Source: Thermothelomyces thermophilus ATCC 42464 | Lineage: Eukaryota > Ascomycota > Sordariomycetes > Sordariales > Chaetomiaceae | DNA length: 64,000 nucleotides | Reading direction: 5' to 3' | Assembly (NCBI RefSeq): GCF_000226095.1 | Contig: NC_016476.1 | Span: 2,666,001 to 2,730,000 of the forward strand | Shown here: piece after piece, positions 1 to 11,312 of the stretch | How the letters are laid out: every line of letters starts with the position of its first letter | Position numbering within the stretch: position 1 is the stretch's first letter | The notes under the pieces: generated by a model | Database searches by the model: none | The model's input: only the letters and a program-made list of their open reading frames with translations | Told to the model about the DNA's origin: nothing | Made by a program: the position numbers and the translations under genes

Positions 1-890
1 CCGTCTCGGCGCTCGTGCCCAACGATCGACCTTGGCTACTTAGACTCGTTTGGCGCACAGGTGCAATCCGGGAAAGGCGAGAATTCAGACAGCCCCGGCG
101 GCTGAACCGGCCCGTCAGCAGGTATCTGCTAAGTTCCGCCGTCGAGATCCGGCTCATGGCTGGCTTCAGTCTAAGACGTCGAGCAAAGCGGTTGCTCGAG
201 TTATTACTGACTGACGCGACGGAAACGCTCCCAATGAAAACGGTTGCAGACCGCGTTTGCGCCAAGCTTTCAATTCGGCAGCTGTTGACAGTTGGCTGCC
301 CGTCTTGGGCTGTCTGGCCTCCATCTTCCTTCCGTTTGCGGGTCGGCTCTCTCCTCTACTTTACGGAGTAGTAAGGACCCAAAACAACCCACTGGCCGCT
401 ATTTAAGGTAATTTAGCGTGCCAAAAAGTCCAAATGCGAGAGAAAAGGCACCCTGTCTTGCAACGCGACAAGAATCGACCAGCACTGAAAGATGAAAAGA
501 AGTACCAGACTGTTCAAGGTTACGTTGCTAGCCACGCAGTGGGTGAGTGCGTCGCCGTTGGGGCCATACCAATTTTCCAATCTTCGGTCCTTGAGCATTG
601 TTAATTGCGATTTTTTTTATTGGGCAGCGAACTTTATGCTGCAGATGATAGTACGTCTAATTAATTATTACAATCGTGTACAAGCCCAAGTCTAGTCCAA
701 TATATACAAACAGAAGAGGATCCCGTACCCCCAAGCTCCCCGACCCGGTCTATCTCTCTCAGTTCACAGTTTAAGCCTGTCCGAATCCCGAATCCAAGAC
801 GAATAATTATATAAAGAACCACCCTCGCCAATGGAAACTAATTACTCGCAACAGATATCACCTGGGGTGATTAGAAATGAGAATGGCGTC
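1..890. other. intergenic, no gene seen
   Basis: I see no supportable gene. Short open frames on both strands have no recognisable domain, and several are overlapping mirror frames. The right half is AT-rich. It could hold the far end of a gene lying outside the window, but nothing shows this. Confidence 0.5.
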
Positions 891-892
891 TC

Positions 893-2080
893 TCACTCCC
901 TCATATCCCAGATTCCTCCTGGTCCCAGATGGGCGTCCAGGCCACCCAGGAGTCGCACGTCTTGCGGTACATCCAGGTACTGCGGTCGTCTGGCGGGATG
1001 CGCGACTGGCTCTCGACGAACTCGAGCGCCAGGGCCTGGCTGGCGTGCCAGACGATGTGGCAGTGGACGAGCCAGGCGCCCGGGCTGTCCAGGCGGAAGG
1101 CGATGGCGAGCGTGGAGTTCATGTTCTCGTACACCACGCCTCCGCACATGTTGGTTACGTCCAGTGAGAGATGGGGCACGGTCTTGGCCGGCGGCTCGTC
1201 GAGGCAAGAATCCGACAGTGTGACGGTGCTCTCCGACTCGGTCGGCGGTGCTGCTGGAGTCGTAGCGCACGATGCCCATGATGTCGGCCGCGTTCCCGTT
1301 CCGGGCACAGTCTGTGTTCCAGCCGGACCGCAGCCAGTAGCTTCCCGGCTCCGCGTTGGCCTCGCTGATCACGTCGTACCGCTGCCCGATGGTCAGCTGG
1401 ACGCTGTCGGTCTTGTAGGGCACGATGGGCACGAGATCGTGGTCCACTACCTGCAGGCCGTGCCCGTCGATGCTGAACTCGAACACGCCGTCGACGGCAA
1501 CGTTGATGAGCCGGAACAGGTACTTCTTGTTGCGCTCAGACCATCTAAAACCTCTTGCCGCCGCCCACGCACCTGACGTCGCTCTCGCCGGTGCAGTTGT
1601 ACGAGTTGGTGCCGTTGATCAGGCCGTTCTGCATGACGGGCGCTGCGCCCAGCCTGGCCACGTGCCAGTGGATGCTCGTGCCGTTGGACGCCATGTTGTT
1701 GGTCACATGGATGGTGACATCGTCGCCCCAGTCGGCGATGATGGTCGGCCTGGAGACGGTGCCGTTGAAGGTCATCATGCACGTCCGGTTGAAGCCGTCG
1801 AGGGAGCAGGGCCCTTCAACAACAGAGAGCCATTTCTGTCCTTGGGCGGACCTCCAGTGTCGGGAACGACTTCGTAGTAGTTGGTATCGATGTTGTAATC
1901 TCCCCAGCAGTTCCGACACGTAGGCTTGTTTTCACACGCCGCCTGTCGTGGCTGCAGGAACGCCTCTGGGTCGCGCCCGAGGGATATTCAGGGCGAGCGA
2001 GCTGCTAAGCGTTGTAAACAACGTTAGGAAGATAAGAGTGGTTGCCTCATCCTGAATCACAGCAATTATCCGTCCTCAAA
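893..2080 (-). pseudogene. laccase-like multicopper oxidase relic
   Basis: Recognisable pieces of a secreted multicopper oxidase lie in order on the minus strand. First comes a hydrophobic leader-like stretch near 2040, then an N-terminal Cys-rich segment (TCRNCWGDYNIDTNYYEVV) and the first cupredoxin domain up to an HWH copper ligand motif (about 1670). Next is part of domain 2 (KKYLFRLIN, then FSIDGHGLQVV, about 1440-1530). Last is the end of domain 3 with the T1-copper motif HCHIVWH (about 1040) and a C-terminal WDQEESGI. Known laccases have roughly 550-600 residues. Here the reading frame changes several times. About 100 residues between HWH and domain 2 are absent, and so is the stretch containing HPxHLHGH between domains 2 and 3. 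The usual Gly after HWH is Val. I infer a dead gene shaped by deletions; unusual introns could explain only part of it. Confidence 0.8.
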
Positions 2081-2099
2081 TCAATGTCGAGAGGCAGAA

Positions 2100-2925
2100 A
2101 GAAGACCCCCTTTTAGGCCCTCAAAACTGGATTAAGCGGTGTCGTCGATGATCAGGGGCCCTAGACGCCCATGCGGCACTAGCATCGATAGTTAGGTACT
2201 CATACTTGGACCAAACCGTCACCGCCACGGCACTGCTTGCCCAGGAGAACGGTACGAGGAGGTAGTACATGTAGAGTAATCAGTGCAGTGATTAGATATG
2301 TACGTACGGAGTTCGAAGTATGTACATACATACATACCGACGTATCCGTACTCACCCTGAGTGGGTCAAGTGGCAGGTTGTGGCGCGCTGATTATTGCCT
2401 ATACTACGGACTACATTACCTAGTGTACGGATGGGTTGAATTGTGGTGATAAGACATGTTTTTGGCGCACGTGATGACCACACGAGAGACCTGGTACATC
2501 GCTGTTAAACACGCGGCCCGCGTACCCGGGATCCCTAATTATTCTACCATCTCCCTTGCAACAGAACACTACGCAAACATGCTGATTCACAGCATTTGTT
2601 GCCGAGAGAAATTATTGTCTATGCCAGAGAAATAGCAATAATTCCCCGATGGTGAAGCGCTTAACCCTGTAATCGGGTACAAAGGTAAATACGCACCTTA
2701 AGCAAGTAAATATGTATTAAATAATCCGTAATTACCTACGTAAAGCACGTAGCATTCTAAAACGTTTCTCTCTCAGAAGGAAGATCACGAGCATTCCATG
2801 TCAAGGACAAAAATAAAGTTATAACCTAATCGAGACAACAATCTCTGTCAAGGCCGCACGAGGCAACCTCGAAAGGCCGAAAAGGAGGATTGGCTACTGG
2901 GATCACTTGACCGACTCTAACGAAG
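2100..2925. other. AT-rich intergenic
   Basis: No gene is seen. The stretch contains short tatgtacatacatacatacc-like repeats near 2320 and many stops in all frames. Confidence 0.5.
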
Positions 2926-2929
2926 TCTA

Positions 2930-3240
2930 GGAGCTCAGGAACAGGAAAACAGGGCTGAGCGATATTGTTACAGTACTCCGTATATGACTGCCAGTGGGCC
3001 AGATCTGACCGACCCACCAACAGGGATAACGAGCCAGGGTCAACATATATTTAGACAGCTTCTCTGAGTGCCTCTGGCACTTAGAACAATCAACGCTTTT
3101 ATCACCTACTTCTGCAGACCGTAGCAGTTGGTCCAGGAGTACCGCCCACGGCGCGAATACCGCTGTGGTGTCGTACCTTGCAGCCTTTCTGAGCTGTACT
3201 GATTTGCAGTCACCGAGCTGTAGCAGATATTCGAACAGAA
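2930..3240 (-). pseudogene. remnant of Cys-rich fungal gene family (cousin of 53-54 kb)
   Basis: The stretch 3055-3190 resembles 53908-54045 in the same orientation. Shared blocks include agcttct, agtgcctc.ggcactt, aatcaac, ccgctgtggt and cttgcagc. On the minus strand both translate to related text (PQRYSRRGRYSWTN here, PQRCERCGRHCWN there), though the frame here is not continuous. This suggests two relics of one dispersed gene family with a Cys-rich module. I do not recognise the function. A G-homopolymer follows at about 3280-3295. Confidence 0.35.
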
Positions 3241-3638
3241 GCTGGCAAACGACACGGAAATCAGACTCGGATAAATAAGGGGGGGGGGGGGGGGGAATGG
3301 TCAGCATGACAAACTCCACGAAACTAGCATCCCAAAAATAAACAAGTACGAGAGACACAGGCTTTCTGACTTGCTTAGTGTATCTGTCAGCTGGTATTCA
3401 ATAGCGAGCAACACACGGCTGCTTGCAGAGGTGACATAATAAGGATGTCAAGCCCGGGAAAACACAACTCATACAGCCAGTTCGTCGCCCAATTTCGGAC
3501 GCGCTTCATCTTTGGCGGGACACAAAAAGACGGAAAGAAAACAGAAAATGGAAAGAACAAGAAATGTGAAGGCGCAGGTCCCAGCTTTTGCGACCGAGTC
3601 GTGATCAAACTAGGCGATCGAAAGAGCGACCGGGCGAA

Positions 3639-3854
3639 TCAGGCGTAGACTTGGATTCGGAAGCGCCCGGAACGGTGCCGTCGAGCCCGTCGTCTCCGGC
3701 GTTCGCACAGGCAGATCGAGACATCCTCTCCGCAGTGCCGGCAGTGGTAGGCATAGCGGTGGGAATAGTGGCATCGCCAGGTATAGAAGGTGGCGTATCG
3801 CTGGCAGATTGGACACCAGTCCATCCACTCGATCCAGTCGCGCGGTTGAATCAT
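3639..3854 (-). CDS. small Cys-rich hypothetical protein
   Basis: A 71-residue frame starts at Met 3854. It could be extended upstream to Met 4049, but the added text is compositionally poor. It contains the pairs WCPICQ and YHCRHCGEDVSICLC, spaced like a small zinc ribbon, and then an Arg-rich tail (RRRRRARRHR). I do not recognise the family. The regular CxxC pairs and Trp content make it more gene-like than its neighbours. It could also be a fragment of a larger gene. It stands alone between the 3 kb relic and the protease. Confidence 0.3.
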   Translation of the reverse strand: MIQPRDWIEWMDWCPICQRYATFYTWRCHYSHRYAYHCRHCGEDVSICLCERRRRRARRHRSGRFRIQVYA

Positions 3855-4054
3855 TGTTAAGAGCGATCGTATGGGCACACAGAACTTATCTCCTCGGATG
3901 GTAATAAATGAACGTAGTTGCGAGGATAAGCCGACCAAAGCAAAAGAACGACAAACGCGACGCTTTTGAGAGATGGTGGCTAAGCTAATAATTGGATAAT
4001 TATCGAGAAGTGAGTTCGGACGAGGAAGAGAGAGGTTTAAACGTTGCATTCTCT

Positions 4055-4615
4055 ATTTTCTCTTTCTCGGATGCAGTCCACCCCTATTATACTTGGATTT
4101 AAAACTTGCACCTGAGAGTGTGTCATTCATCGCAGCTTCTTGTCGAACTGGGTTTTGAGCCGCTGAGTCCCAATTACAACCCCCTCCTCAGAGAGTAATT
4201 GCGTCTGACCATGCCGCCGAGGGGCATGATATTTAAGAGGCGTTTTCCCATGAGCTTGAGTTGTTGCGATCAGCTGCCGTCACTTGTCACGCAGCTTGAT
4301 CAAGGCGGAGTGGACAGCGCCCACGTGGGAGTCAAAAGAGGGCCACACCGAAAGGGCAGGCGACCAATCCTTGGCCCCGCGTGCCTATTAAATATCAGCA
4401 GGCCTTAGCCCCTTCAAACAATCAAAGGTAGGCACAGAGCGAACTAATTGCCTGAGAGAACCACGCGACAAAAAATGTGCGAAGGAAGGAATGATGAAAA
4501 AAAAAAAACGTGAAAAAGAGGAGGGAGAGAGAGAGAGAGAGAAAACAAAGCATATAAACAACGAGGCGCAAGCTGAGCTGGCATCGCCAATCTATCGCGC
4601 TGCCATCCACAGATC
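4055..4615. other. intergenic
   Basis: This is the downstream region of the minus-strand protease gene. It has a purine-rich run (gagagagagaga near 4530) and no credible gene. Confidence 0.5.
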
Positions 4616-6062
4616 TTAGTCCCGGTTTCTGTGTGACGGGGTGGCGAAGCCCAGGGTGCGATCGGCGCCGTTCCAGACGGTATAGTAGGACCGGAGCCAG
4701 GGGGTGCCGAAGATCCAGGCGGGACGGCCGCGGATGGGCTCGCGGGCGACACGCTCCGGGTCGGTGAAGACGCCCTGGCAGATGCCCGGGCGGCCGGGGA
4801 ACTCGCCGACGTTGACGAACTCCCTGCGGACGGCGGCGTCGACGTGCCGGTCGGCGCTGCCCACGCGGAAGACGACGTCGCGCGCGGCGCGGTCCAGCAC
4901 CGCGCAGGGGGCGCCCCAGGCGCCGCGGTCGTCGAGCGGCCGGATCTCGCCCGACATGCGCCCGTACAGCTCCCGCGTCGTCTCCCGGTCCGGCGTCACG
5001 ATGGTCGCCCCGCCCGTGTCCACCAGCGCCACGGCATCGGTCGAGTTGCCGAGCGGCGCGGATCCGCCGCCGCCGCCGCCGCCGCCGCCGACCGCCACCA
5101 CCACCCGGGCCCCGCGCACATCCACCACCCACCGCCACCGCGACGCGGACAGGGGCCAGTTGAGCGGGATCTTTCTCAGCGTGCCGGGCACGTACTGCGA
5201 CCGGTCGACGCCGCCCAGCGTGAGCACCCCGGCGCGGCGGCGGTCCGGGACGAAGGAGAAGCTGAACTCCGGGCCGGGAAGCTGGCCGCTCCGGACGAGG
5301 TTCCAGAACACGGGCGCGTATGCGGTCGCGTTGCCGCCCGCGGTCGGGTCCCAGACGGCGTACGGGGTCGAGCTCAGGCCGAAGATGCCGTCGGGCGGCT
5401 GGTCGCGCAGCCCGGACGAGTAGTTGTCGCACATCATGAACTCGCTGGGCGCGCCCCGGCCGGCCATGCGGACCGTGTCGGTGACCACGGTGCAGTTGGC
5501 CCCTTGCACCTCCGGGCTCGAGATGGTGCCGCCGCCCGGGCTGCCAAAGGTGACCTCGCCTCTGTATCCGGGTAGCGGCGAGAAGGTGCTGGACCGGTCC
5601 GGGTCGTAGAGAGGATGGTCGCCGCAGGTGGTGCAGTTTTTGTGGGCGATCAGCATCAGCGATGCGGCCGTGTCGAAGATGAGTTTGCTGTGGAGCGGAT
5701 TATTAGTGGGAGGCCGTTACGAAAAAAAGAAGGAAAAAGAGAGAGAGAGAAAAGAAGAAGAAAACAGGGTCGTCTGCTAATTAATCAGCGGTTTCAACGT
5801 ACAACTTCTGGGGCGGAGTGCCGACCGTGATCTCGCCGTACCACTGCAGCTCCGTCTGACCTTTCCTCCACACGGAGAGGTCAATGTTAACAGGCCGCCC
5901 GTGACCTCGCCGATCCGAGAGGTCGCCACTCAGTTGAAACGGCGACAGGTGTTGCGGTGCCGGGCCCGAGTGTTCCAAGGCTCTGGGGTGTGCTGCTCCC
6001 AATGTCACGCCGACATGGAGGGCGAGCCACACCGGGAGTAATGGGAGCATCTTCAGGATCAT
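4616..6062 (-). CDS. secreted pepsin-like aspartic protease (A1 family)
   Basis: Two exons, 5803-6062 and 4616-5687, are joined across a 115-base intron (GTACGT..CACAG). They give 443 residues, and the junction restores the family text TPPQKFKLIFDTAAS. The start Met at 6062 is followed by a hydrophobic leader (LPLLPVWLALHVGVTLGAA), so export to the wall or medium is expected. A1 enzymes cleave peptides with two Asp residues, one per lobe. The N-lobe motif here is DTAAS instead of DTGS/T, and the C-lobe motif is VDTGGA. The core fold markers are present (QPPDGIFGLS in the N-lobe, FGTPWLRSYYTVW near the end). A GC-rich codon run encodes a nine-Gly stretch near residue 270. The Gly-to-Ala change beside the first Asp may reduce or alter activity. 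The fold is secure; activity is uncertain. Confidence 0.85.
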
Positions 6063-6074
6063 GATAAGTTCTCA

Positions 6075-7100
6075 AAGCTGGATGACGTGTTGATCTCCTT
6101 TGGTAATATTGCCAGTCAACTTCCCTCTAACTTCACCAGGAGCAGACTGAGATGGCAGGAATACCTAATTATCCCCGACACTTAATCAATCAGTGAGCAT
6201 AATATAGGGCTCTGATTTGCCCTCTCTCGGTTTGTGCAACCTCCTAAAATGCCACCGACACATCGGAACAATGTCAACAGCGCTATTATCAAATTCGCGT
6301 GGCATGGACCACAGTTTTCGTGCAGTCCTAGCGAAATAGGCCGGAGCTGGATAATGGCAACGCGTTTCCAGCAACAATACTAGTGGCCGGAATGCAACCC
6401 AAGATGCAGTTCAAAAATCCGGTGAAACATTGCCCGCTGTCCCTTCCTCCTTCCACCGCCAACTGCATAATTCGTGCATTCATTGATCCAAGGACCAAAG
6501 AGTGGCCCGGCCATCCCGGTGGTCAATGGAGGCCGGGGAGGTGCGGCTTGCTCCAAGCTATACGGCATACCGTGTTGCAAAATGAAGCTGCAAACCTGAA
6601 AGCTGTAACTATCCGTCAGTCTCAGTTTACCTACATGCCTCCAAGTCAAACAACCACTGAACGCTGTACGGTCTCTCGGGGGGTGAACAATGCGGATTAG
6701 GAGACAAAGAAGCAGCGACCTGAGGAGTCGGCAGTTCCAGTACGTTGACCTGCTAGAGCTGATTCAGTGTACTTTCCATTTTATTGGATCAATTAGAAAT
6801 AGTTGACACATAATTACTTGACGACGAACAGTCATAAAGTGAGGAATGTGATGTCCTCAGGAAGGCGCGGGCCGTTGGCTTCGTTCCCTGGGTGAGAGCA
6901 CTGCAGCCTGCCCAGACTGACCCAGGCACCGGCAAAACCCGGACCCACAGCTGATCACACGCCAGGAACACAATCGGAACATGCAATCCCCCACTCGCTT
7001 CAACTCACCCGCCCGTCATATCATTCGATGGCCTCAACTTCGTCTGTAACGCTTGCAGACGCGAAAGACATCGTCCCAGGTAGTTATCGGATCCTGTCAC
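6075..7100. other. intergenic, divergent promoter region
   Basis: This lies between the divergently transcribed protease and sfh5 genes. Overlapping open frames on both strands at 6380-6700 have no recognisable domain and mirror each other, so I left them out. Promoters of both genes should lie here (inference). Confidence 0.4.
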
Positions 7101-7101
7101 A

Positions 7102-8288
7102 ATGAGTGCTGCCGAGAAGGAACCAGAGAACTCAACCCCGGCCGGAAGCAAGGCCGCTCCGGAATCGGCGCCAGCAGCGGAAGGGACCGATGCTACTCCG
7201 AGTACCGCACCCGCTGCCAAAGCGCCGGAGGCCTCGGAGACTCCGGAGGCCCAGACGGCCCCGGCAGCCCCGGCCACCGCTACAGAAGCCGCCGCGTCCG
7301 CGCCCACGTCCGAGGAGAAGAAGGAATCCACCCCGTCGGAGACGCCCATTGGTCAGCTATGGGCCGCCGCAAGAGCAAGCGGGCACCCGGAGATCTGGGG
7401 AGTGACGCTTGCGGACCCCTCCAGCCACGTGCCCACCCGCATCGTCCTGCAGAAGTATCTCAACGCCAACGACGGCGATCTGGCCAAGGCCAAGGACCAG
7501 CTGACCAAGACCCTGGAATGGCGAGCCAAGACGAAACCCTTGGAGCTGGTCAAGAAGGTCTTCAGCAAGGCCAAGTTTGACGGACTGGGCTACGTCACCC
7601 GCTACCAGGAGGACGGGTCCGGCGAGCCCGAGGGCAAGGAGGTCTTCACGTGGAACATCTACGGAGGCGTCAAGTCCATCGAGGAAACCTTTGGGAAGCT
7701 CGACGAGTGAGTATTAATTATCCGCTCCGATCCGCAGCCCTCGACGGTGCCCGAGGTGGTGGGGTTGCCGGACAGGCGCGCCTCGCTGACAGTGCCCGCC
7801 GCCTTGCTTATCTGACTAATAATCATAATCATCCACCTAGGTTCCTGGAGTGGAGGGTCGCGTTGATGGAGCTGGCCCTGCAGGAGCTGGACATCGCGTC
7901 GGCGACCAAGGAGATCACGGCCGAGTACGACCCTTACAAGATCTTCCAGGTGCACGACTACAAGTCCATCAGCTTCCTGCGCCAGTCGCCTCAAGTCAAG
8001 ACGGCGAGCCAAGAGACCATCAAGGTGTTCGCCCAGAACTACCCGGAGCTGCTCAAGGAGAAGTTCTTCGTCAACGTGCCCGCCATCATGGGCTTCATCT
8101 ACACCTTCATGAAGCTCTTTGTCGCCCCCAAGACCATCAAGAAGTTCCACCCCATGTCCAACGGCCAGACCTTGGCGGCCGAGTTTGGAGACAGCAAGGT
8201 CTCCAAGCTGGGAGAGAGGCTGCCGCCTAACTATGGAGGCAAGGGAGCAAAGCTGGAGGAGCAGGGGAGAGGGCCATTGCTAGAGTGA
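7102..8288 (+). CDS. sfh5: Sec14-family phosphatidylinositol transfer protein Sfh5
   Basis: Exons 7102-7706 and 7841-8288 (intron GTGAGT..CCTAG, phase 2) give 350 residues. The first 90 residues are a low-complexity Ala/Pro/Glu tail, as is common in fungal Sfh5. A CRAL-TRIO N-terminal helical bundle follows (GQLWAAARASGHPEIWGV, then RIVLQKYLNANDGDLAKAK) and then the lipid-binding CRAL-TRIO lobe (EWRVALMELALQELD, VNVPAIMGFIYTFMK, FHPMSNG). Sfh5 proteins exchange phosphatidylinositol between membranes, mainly at the ER and plasma membrane, and some bind haem (known for the yeast protein). The intron splits the sequence between LDE and FLEWR exactly. No defect is seen. The gene stands alone, convergent with the HNH gene at 8560. 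Confidence 0.92.
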
Positions 8289-8559
8289 TAGATATGCCTT
8301 GCTGCCTGCGCTTGAGATGTAGTTGGCATCATTAAACCATAAATAGCGTCTTCTCAAATCTCAACTCGTTATTTTGTTTGCCGGACTACATCCCGCTGGG
8401 ATCAATTGTAAGTTGAATAAAGGTCGAGAACGTGGCTCGCCTGTTCCAAGCGGATGGAGTCTTGAGCAGACCATGACTCATACACGGTAATTAATTAGGG
8501 GTAGCAACCGTTGACACCTGAAAATTTGGAGAAGGCAGCCAAACATATCAAGAACTCCC

Positions 8560-9530
8560 TTATAAAATCTCTACATGGTGGGCCAGCCGGTCGAATAGCT
8601 CAAATTCCATACGCTCAGCAGCCTTAGGGCCGGCCTGGATCTCTCCCATTATATCTGAGCCTGGCGGGAAATCGTGTTCATAAGCAGGTTCTCCTATCCC
8701 TCTCATGTTTGTAAGGACCGCCTGGCGGAAATGCCAGCGGAAGAGCGAGTCCGGCGGACGGCGGGGATCGTCGAGCAGGCGACTATCAAGGCTTTTCCCA
8801 GCCAATTGCTCACAGTCCTTTACAAAATAGATAATCTTATATCCGTTCTAAAAGTTTATTATGTTAGTAAGAGTAAAATATGTAAATAATAATGAGGAAA
8901 CTTACATCAGGATTAATAGAGAACGTATAGTTGTCGAATAGTTGATGTAGATCACTTCTGAGGAGGATACCATTCTGTACAGAGTTGATCTTGCCCCCTT
9001 GAGGTGGATCAATTGTAATCCAACGGCTATAGTTGTTCTCTAGCCATTGTTGTTCGTATGCCAGTGGGAAGATATGTGCGGCTTCAAATCCCCACCAAAA
9101 TCCATCTACAGCTCGAGCATTTTCGACTTTCGAAACAATACAACGACCGTCGCGAGCTTGGACTTGTTCTATAAATGATTGTACTCGAGTGCCCGAAGCA
9201 ATAGAGCATGCTCGTGTATATACGACTTCGTTATTAACCTGTAGTAATGTTAGAAAAGACTTAATAACTAGTAGATAAACTAACCTCGACCTCGTCTGCA
9301 ATAATAAAATAATCTCCGGGGAGAAGGGGCTGGTTATCTCGTAGGACTTCGTCTCCATGTTCGTTTTGGACGACATAATCACATGAGGTAATGAGAATGT
9401 CAAGCATTTGGCGAAAGTCCGTATTGGTAATGCCAGCTGTAAGGACTAAGCCACCTAAGGGAATGCGATCTTCATTGTCGTTCAGATCCCAGACGAACAC
9501 GTCACGGGAACGAGCTCGCTTGCCCGACAT
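8560..9530 (-). CDS. HNH endonuclease-domain protein
   Basis: Three exons, 9285-9530, 8906-9238 and 8560-8847, are all in phase 0 and encode 288 residues. The introns are GTTAGT..CTACAG and GTAAGT..TTTTAG, the second with a TACTAAC branch site. The core is a fungal HNH_2-type nuclease with a first His in AAHIFPLAYE, Asn in INSVQNGILLRSDLHQLFD, and a second His in the same block. An RDGRCIVSK segment takes the place of the usual zinc or strand element. The C-terminus (FRWHFRQAVLTNMRGIGEP, then EHDFPPGSD) is typical of the lineage-expanded fungal family. Such proteins are predicted metal-dependent DNases, but cellular roles are not established. I chose Met 9530 because the conserved text begins just after it. 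An in-frame Met at 9668 would add a poorly conserved leader. The gene is followed on the same strand by the three Cys-rich/SANT paralogues. Confidence 0.85.
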
Positions 9531-9701
9531 TTCTGCGGCGGGTGGATGGTCTGGGATGGTTACGGAGGAACGGTTAGATGGATGGTGTGGGAGATGGAGA
9601 TTTTCGGTTCGCTTGGCTTCGGGGCTGACTAATGGCGGGGTGGGAAGTGGGGCGCCAACAGGGCACATGTTGTGCTCGAACGCATCCCTCTTGTTTTCCT
9701 T

Positions 9702-10455
9702 TTAGCTCCGTTGGTTGAGCGTGGTGACTCGCCGCTCCAGAGACCACCGATTGCGCCAGGGGAAGTAGCCTTCGATTTGGTTGTAGCCCATCCCGCTGTT
9801 GCGCAGCAGAAGGAGGAGCTCGTCCTCCTCGGGGAGCCACCTCTCGGCCCTTCGCCGCGGGGCGCCGCGCCGGGCGTACCGGGGCGCCGGCGGGCGCCTG
9901 GCAGCGATGTTGGCCACGAGGTGCTGGATCCGCTGCTGGGTCGCGTAAGGCAGCGTGCTGATGTTGACGTCCTCGGTTGCGCGGATCCGCGGCCGCGCCT
10001 GCTGGTTCCCCGCGGCGGCGGCCGCCGCCCCGTCGCGCCGCTCGGGAACCAAGTTGACCGGCGCGCCCGAACGAGGGCCCGAGTCATCATCAAGGATATC
10101 GCGATCTGTAATTATTAAACGTTAGCGCTGTTCTCGCCGTCTGGAGGGCAAAATGGGGCAGAAAATTAAGCGCAGACTTACCGTCAAGAGTCAGATGAGG
10201 AGCGAGTCTCTGTATATCGCCCTCCCTCTGGGCGAGCCTCACCCGGAGGTACTCGCGCTCGAGATCGTACATGTACTCGTGGTTGAATGGGCATCTGGGC
10301 GTGGAGCAGGCCCATTCGTTGTGGTGTTCGCGGCGCAGGGGCAGCTTGTACGTCGTGAAGCCGTTGCAGTTCGCCGGGTCGTCGCAGGTATCGGTCTCGC
10401 TCGAGTCGGCGACCACGCCGCAGCCAGGACAGGTTCGACTGAGTCTGAGACACAT
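9702..10455 (-). CDS. Cys-rich/SANT-like protein A (tandem paralogue 1)
   Basis: Exons 10182-10455 and 9702-10105 (intron GTAAGT..TTACAG) encode 225 residues. The N-terminus has a Cys array (CPGCG, then CDDPANC, then WACSTPRCPF) that could bind zinc. A low-complexity linker rich in Ala and Arg follows. The C-terminus is a Myb/SANT-like helix set (ERWLPEEDELLLLLRNSG, then YNQIEGYFPWRNRWSLERRV). Architecture, first-intron position and phase (after codon base 1) match the two genes upstream. This one lacks the second intron found in them. I do not recognise a named family. A chromatin- or DNA-binding role is inferred only from the SANT-like part. It is the most divergent member. Confidence 0.8.
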
Positions 10456-10459
10456 GATG

Positions 10460-11310
10460 ATTTAGGGGAGAAGACTGAAAATATCAAGGTTGCTGCGTAG
10501 GTTTGAAGCAAAGGGGCGGACCAGACGCAAAACTGTTAATGGAAGCGTTGAACGAGGAAGGTGTGCAGCACAACAACTGAACTTGAGAAAGTCGAGGCGA
10601 TTAAACTGGCTGGCTGGCTTCCTCCAACCGGACCCGGCCGGGCCACATTTGAATTCGCACTGGTGAGCCTGAGAAGCCGTGTTTTTGCGAAGCCGTGGGC
10701 ATCATTACGAACAGGGGCACAGACACGGCTGGGGGTACGAGTCTACTCAATAAAGACTATGATAAAGTTTAACTATCTTCTCTTTATCTCCGAACCATGC
10801 ATGAAAGAAAAAGACTGCGCCCGAGTCCTGGGTACAATCAATAATAGAACAGAACTGGATTCTCAAGATGTAAAAAGATCTCCGGAAAAGGAAAGGGGGG
10901 GGGGGGGGCAGCGGCCTAACGGTTGTCATGGTTGCTTTGTCTTTGAAAAGACAGCCGGAGGTGGAGGAGTGGCAGAGCATCAACACACCGCTTGGGAATT
11001 TGAACCAACGAGAGATCTAGGATATAATTAGATAGTGACTTCATATAGTCCTGATCATGAAAGATCAAGAATGGGCCGTATGAATCACGTTTCCGTGACG
11101 AAGATAGTGAGAACACACTCGGATAGTCTAATTGACTCATCGCCCATGACATCAGATTATGGTTCTCCTAATTAGATCTTACATATACTCTCGCAATGTC
11201 ATGTTTGAAACCACCTCCTTCGGAGTAATTCGTAGTATTATTTGATGTACTCTACCACTCGCAGCTGCCAGCCAGGGTAGTCCAATGTCATACAACGCAA
11301 TTATCCCTTC
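10460..11310. other. spacer between tandem paralogues A and B
   Basis: No gene is seen. A ten-base G run lies near 10898. A 156-codon plus-strand frame (10561-11031) has no recognisable domain and poor codon character, and I treat it as chance. Confidence 0.5.
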
Positions 11311-11312
11311 GC

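Noticed and set aside
15-371. Plus-strand frame of 118 codons at the window start
   Set aside because: It is basic, Arg- and Leu-rich text without family resemblance; it may be chance.
4704-5575. Plus-strand frames of about 240 codons over the protease
   Set aside because: They are antisense to clear A1 protease motifs and have no recognisable fold.
10561-11031. Plus-strand frame of 156 codons between paralogues A and B
   Set aside because: It has no domain and a homopolymer-dependent frame, and lies between co-oriented minus-strand genes.
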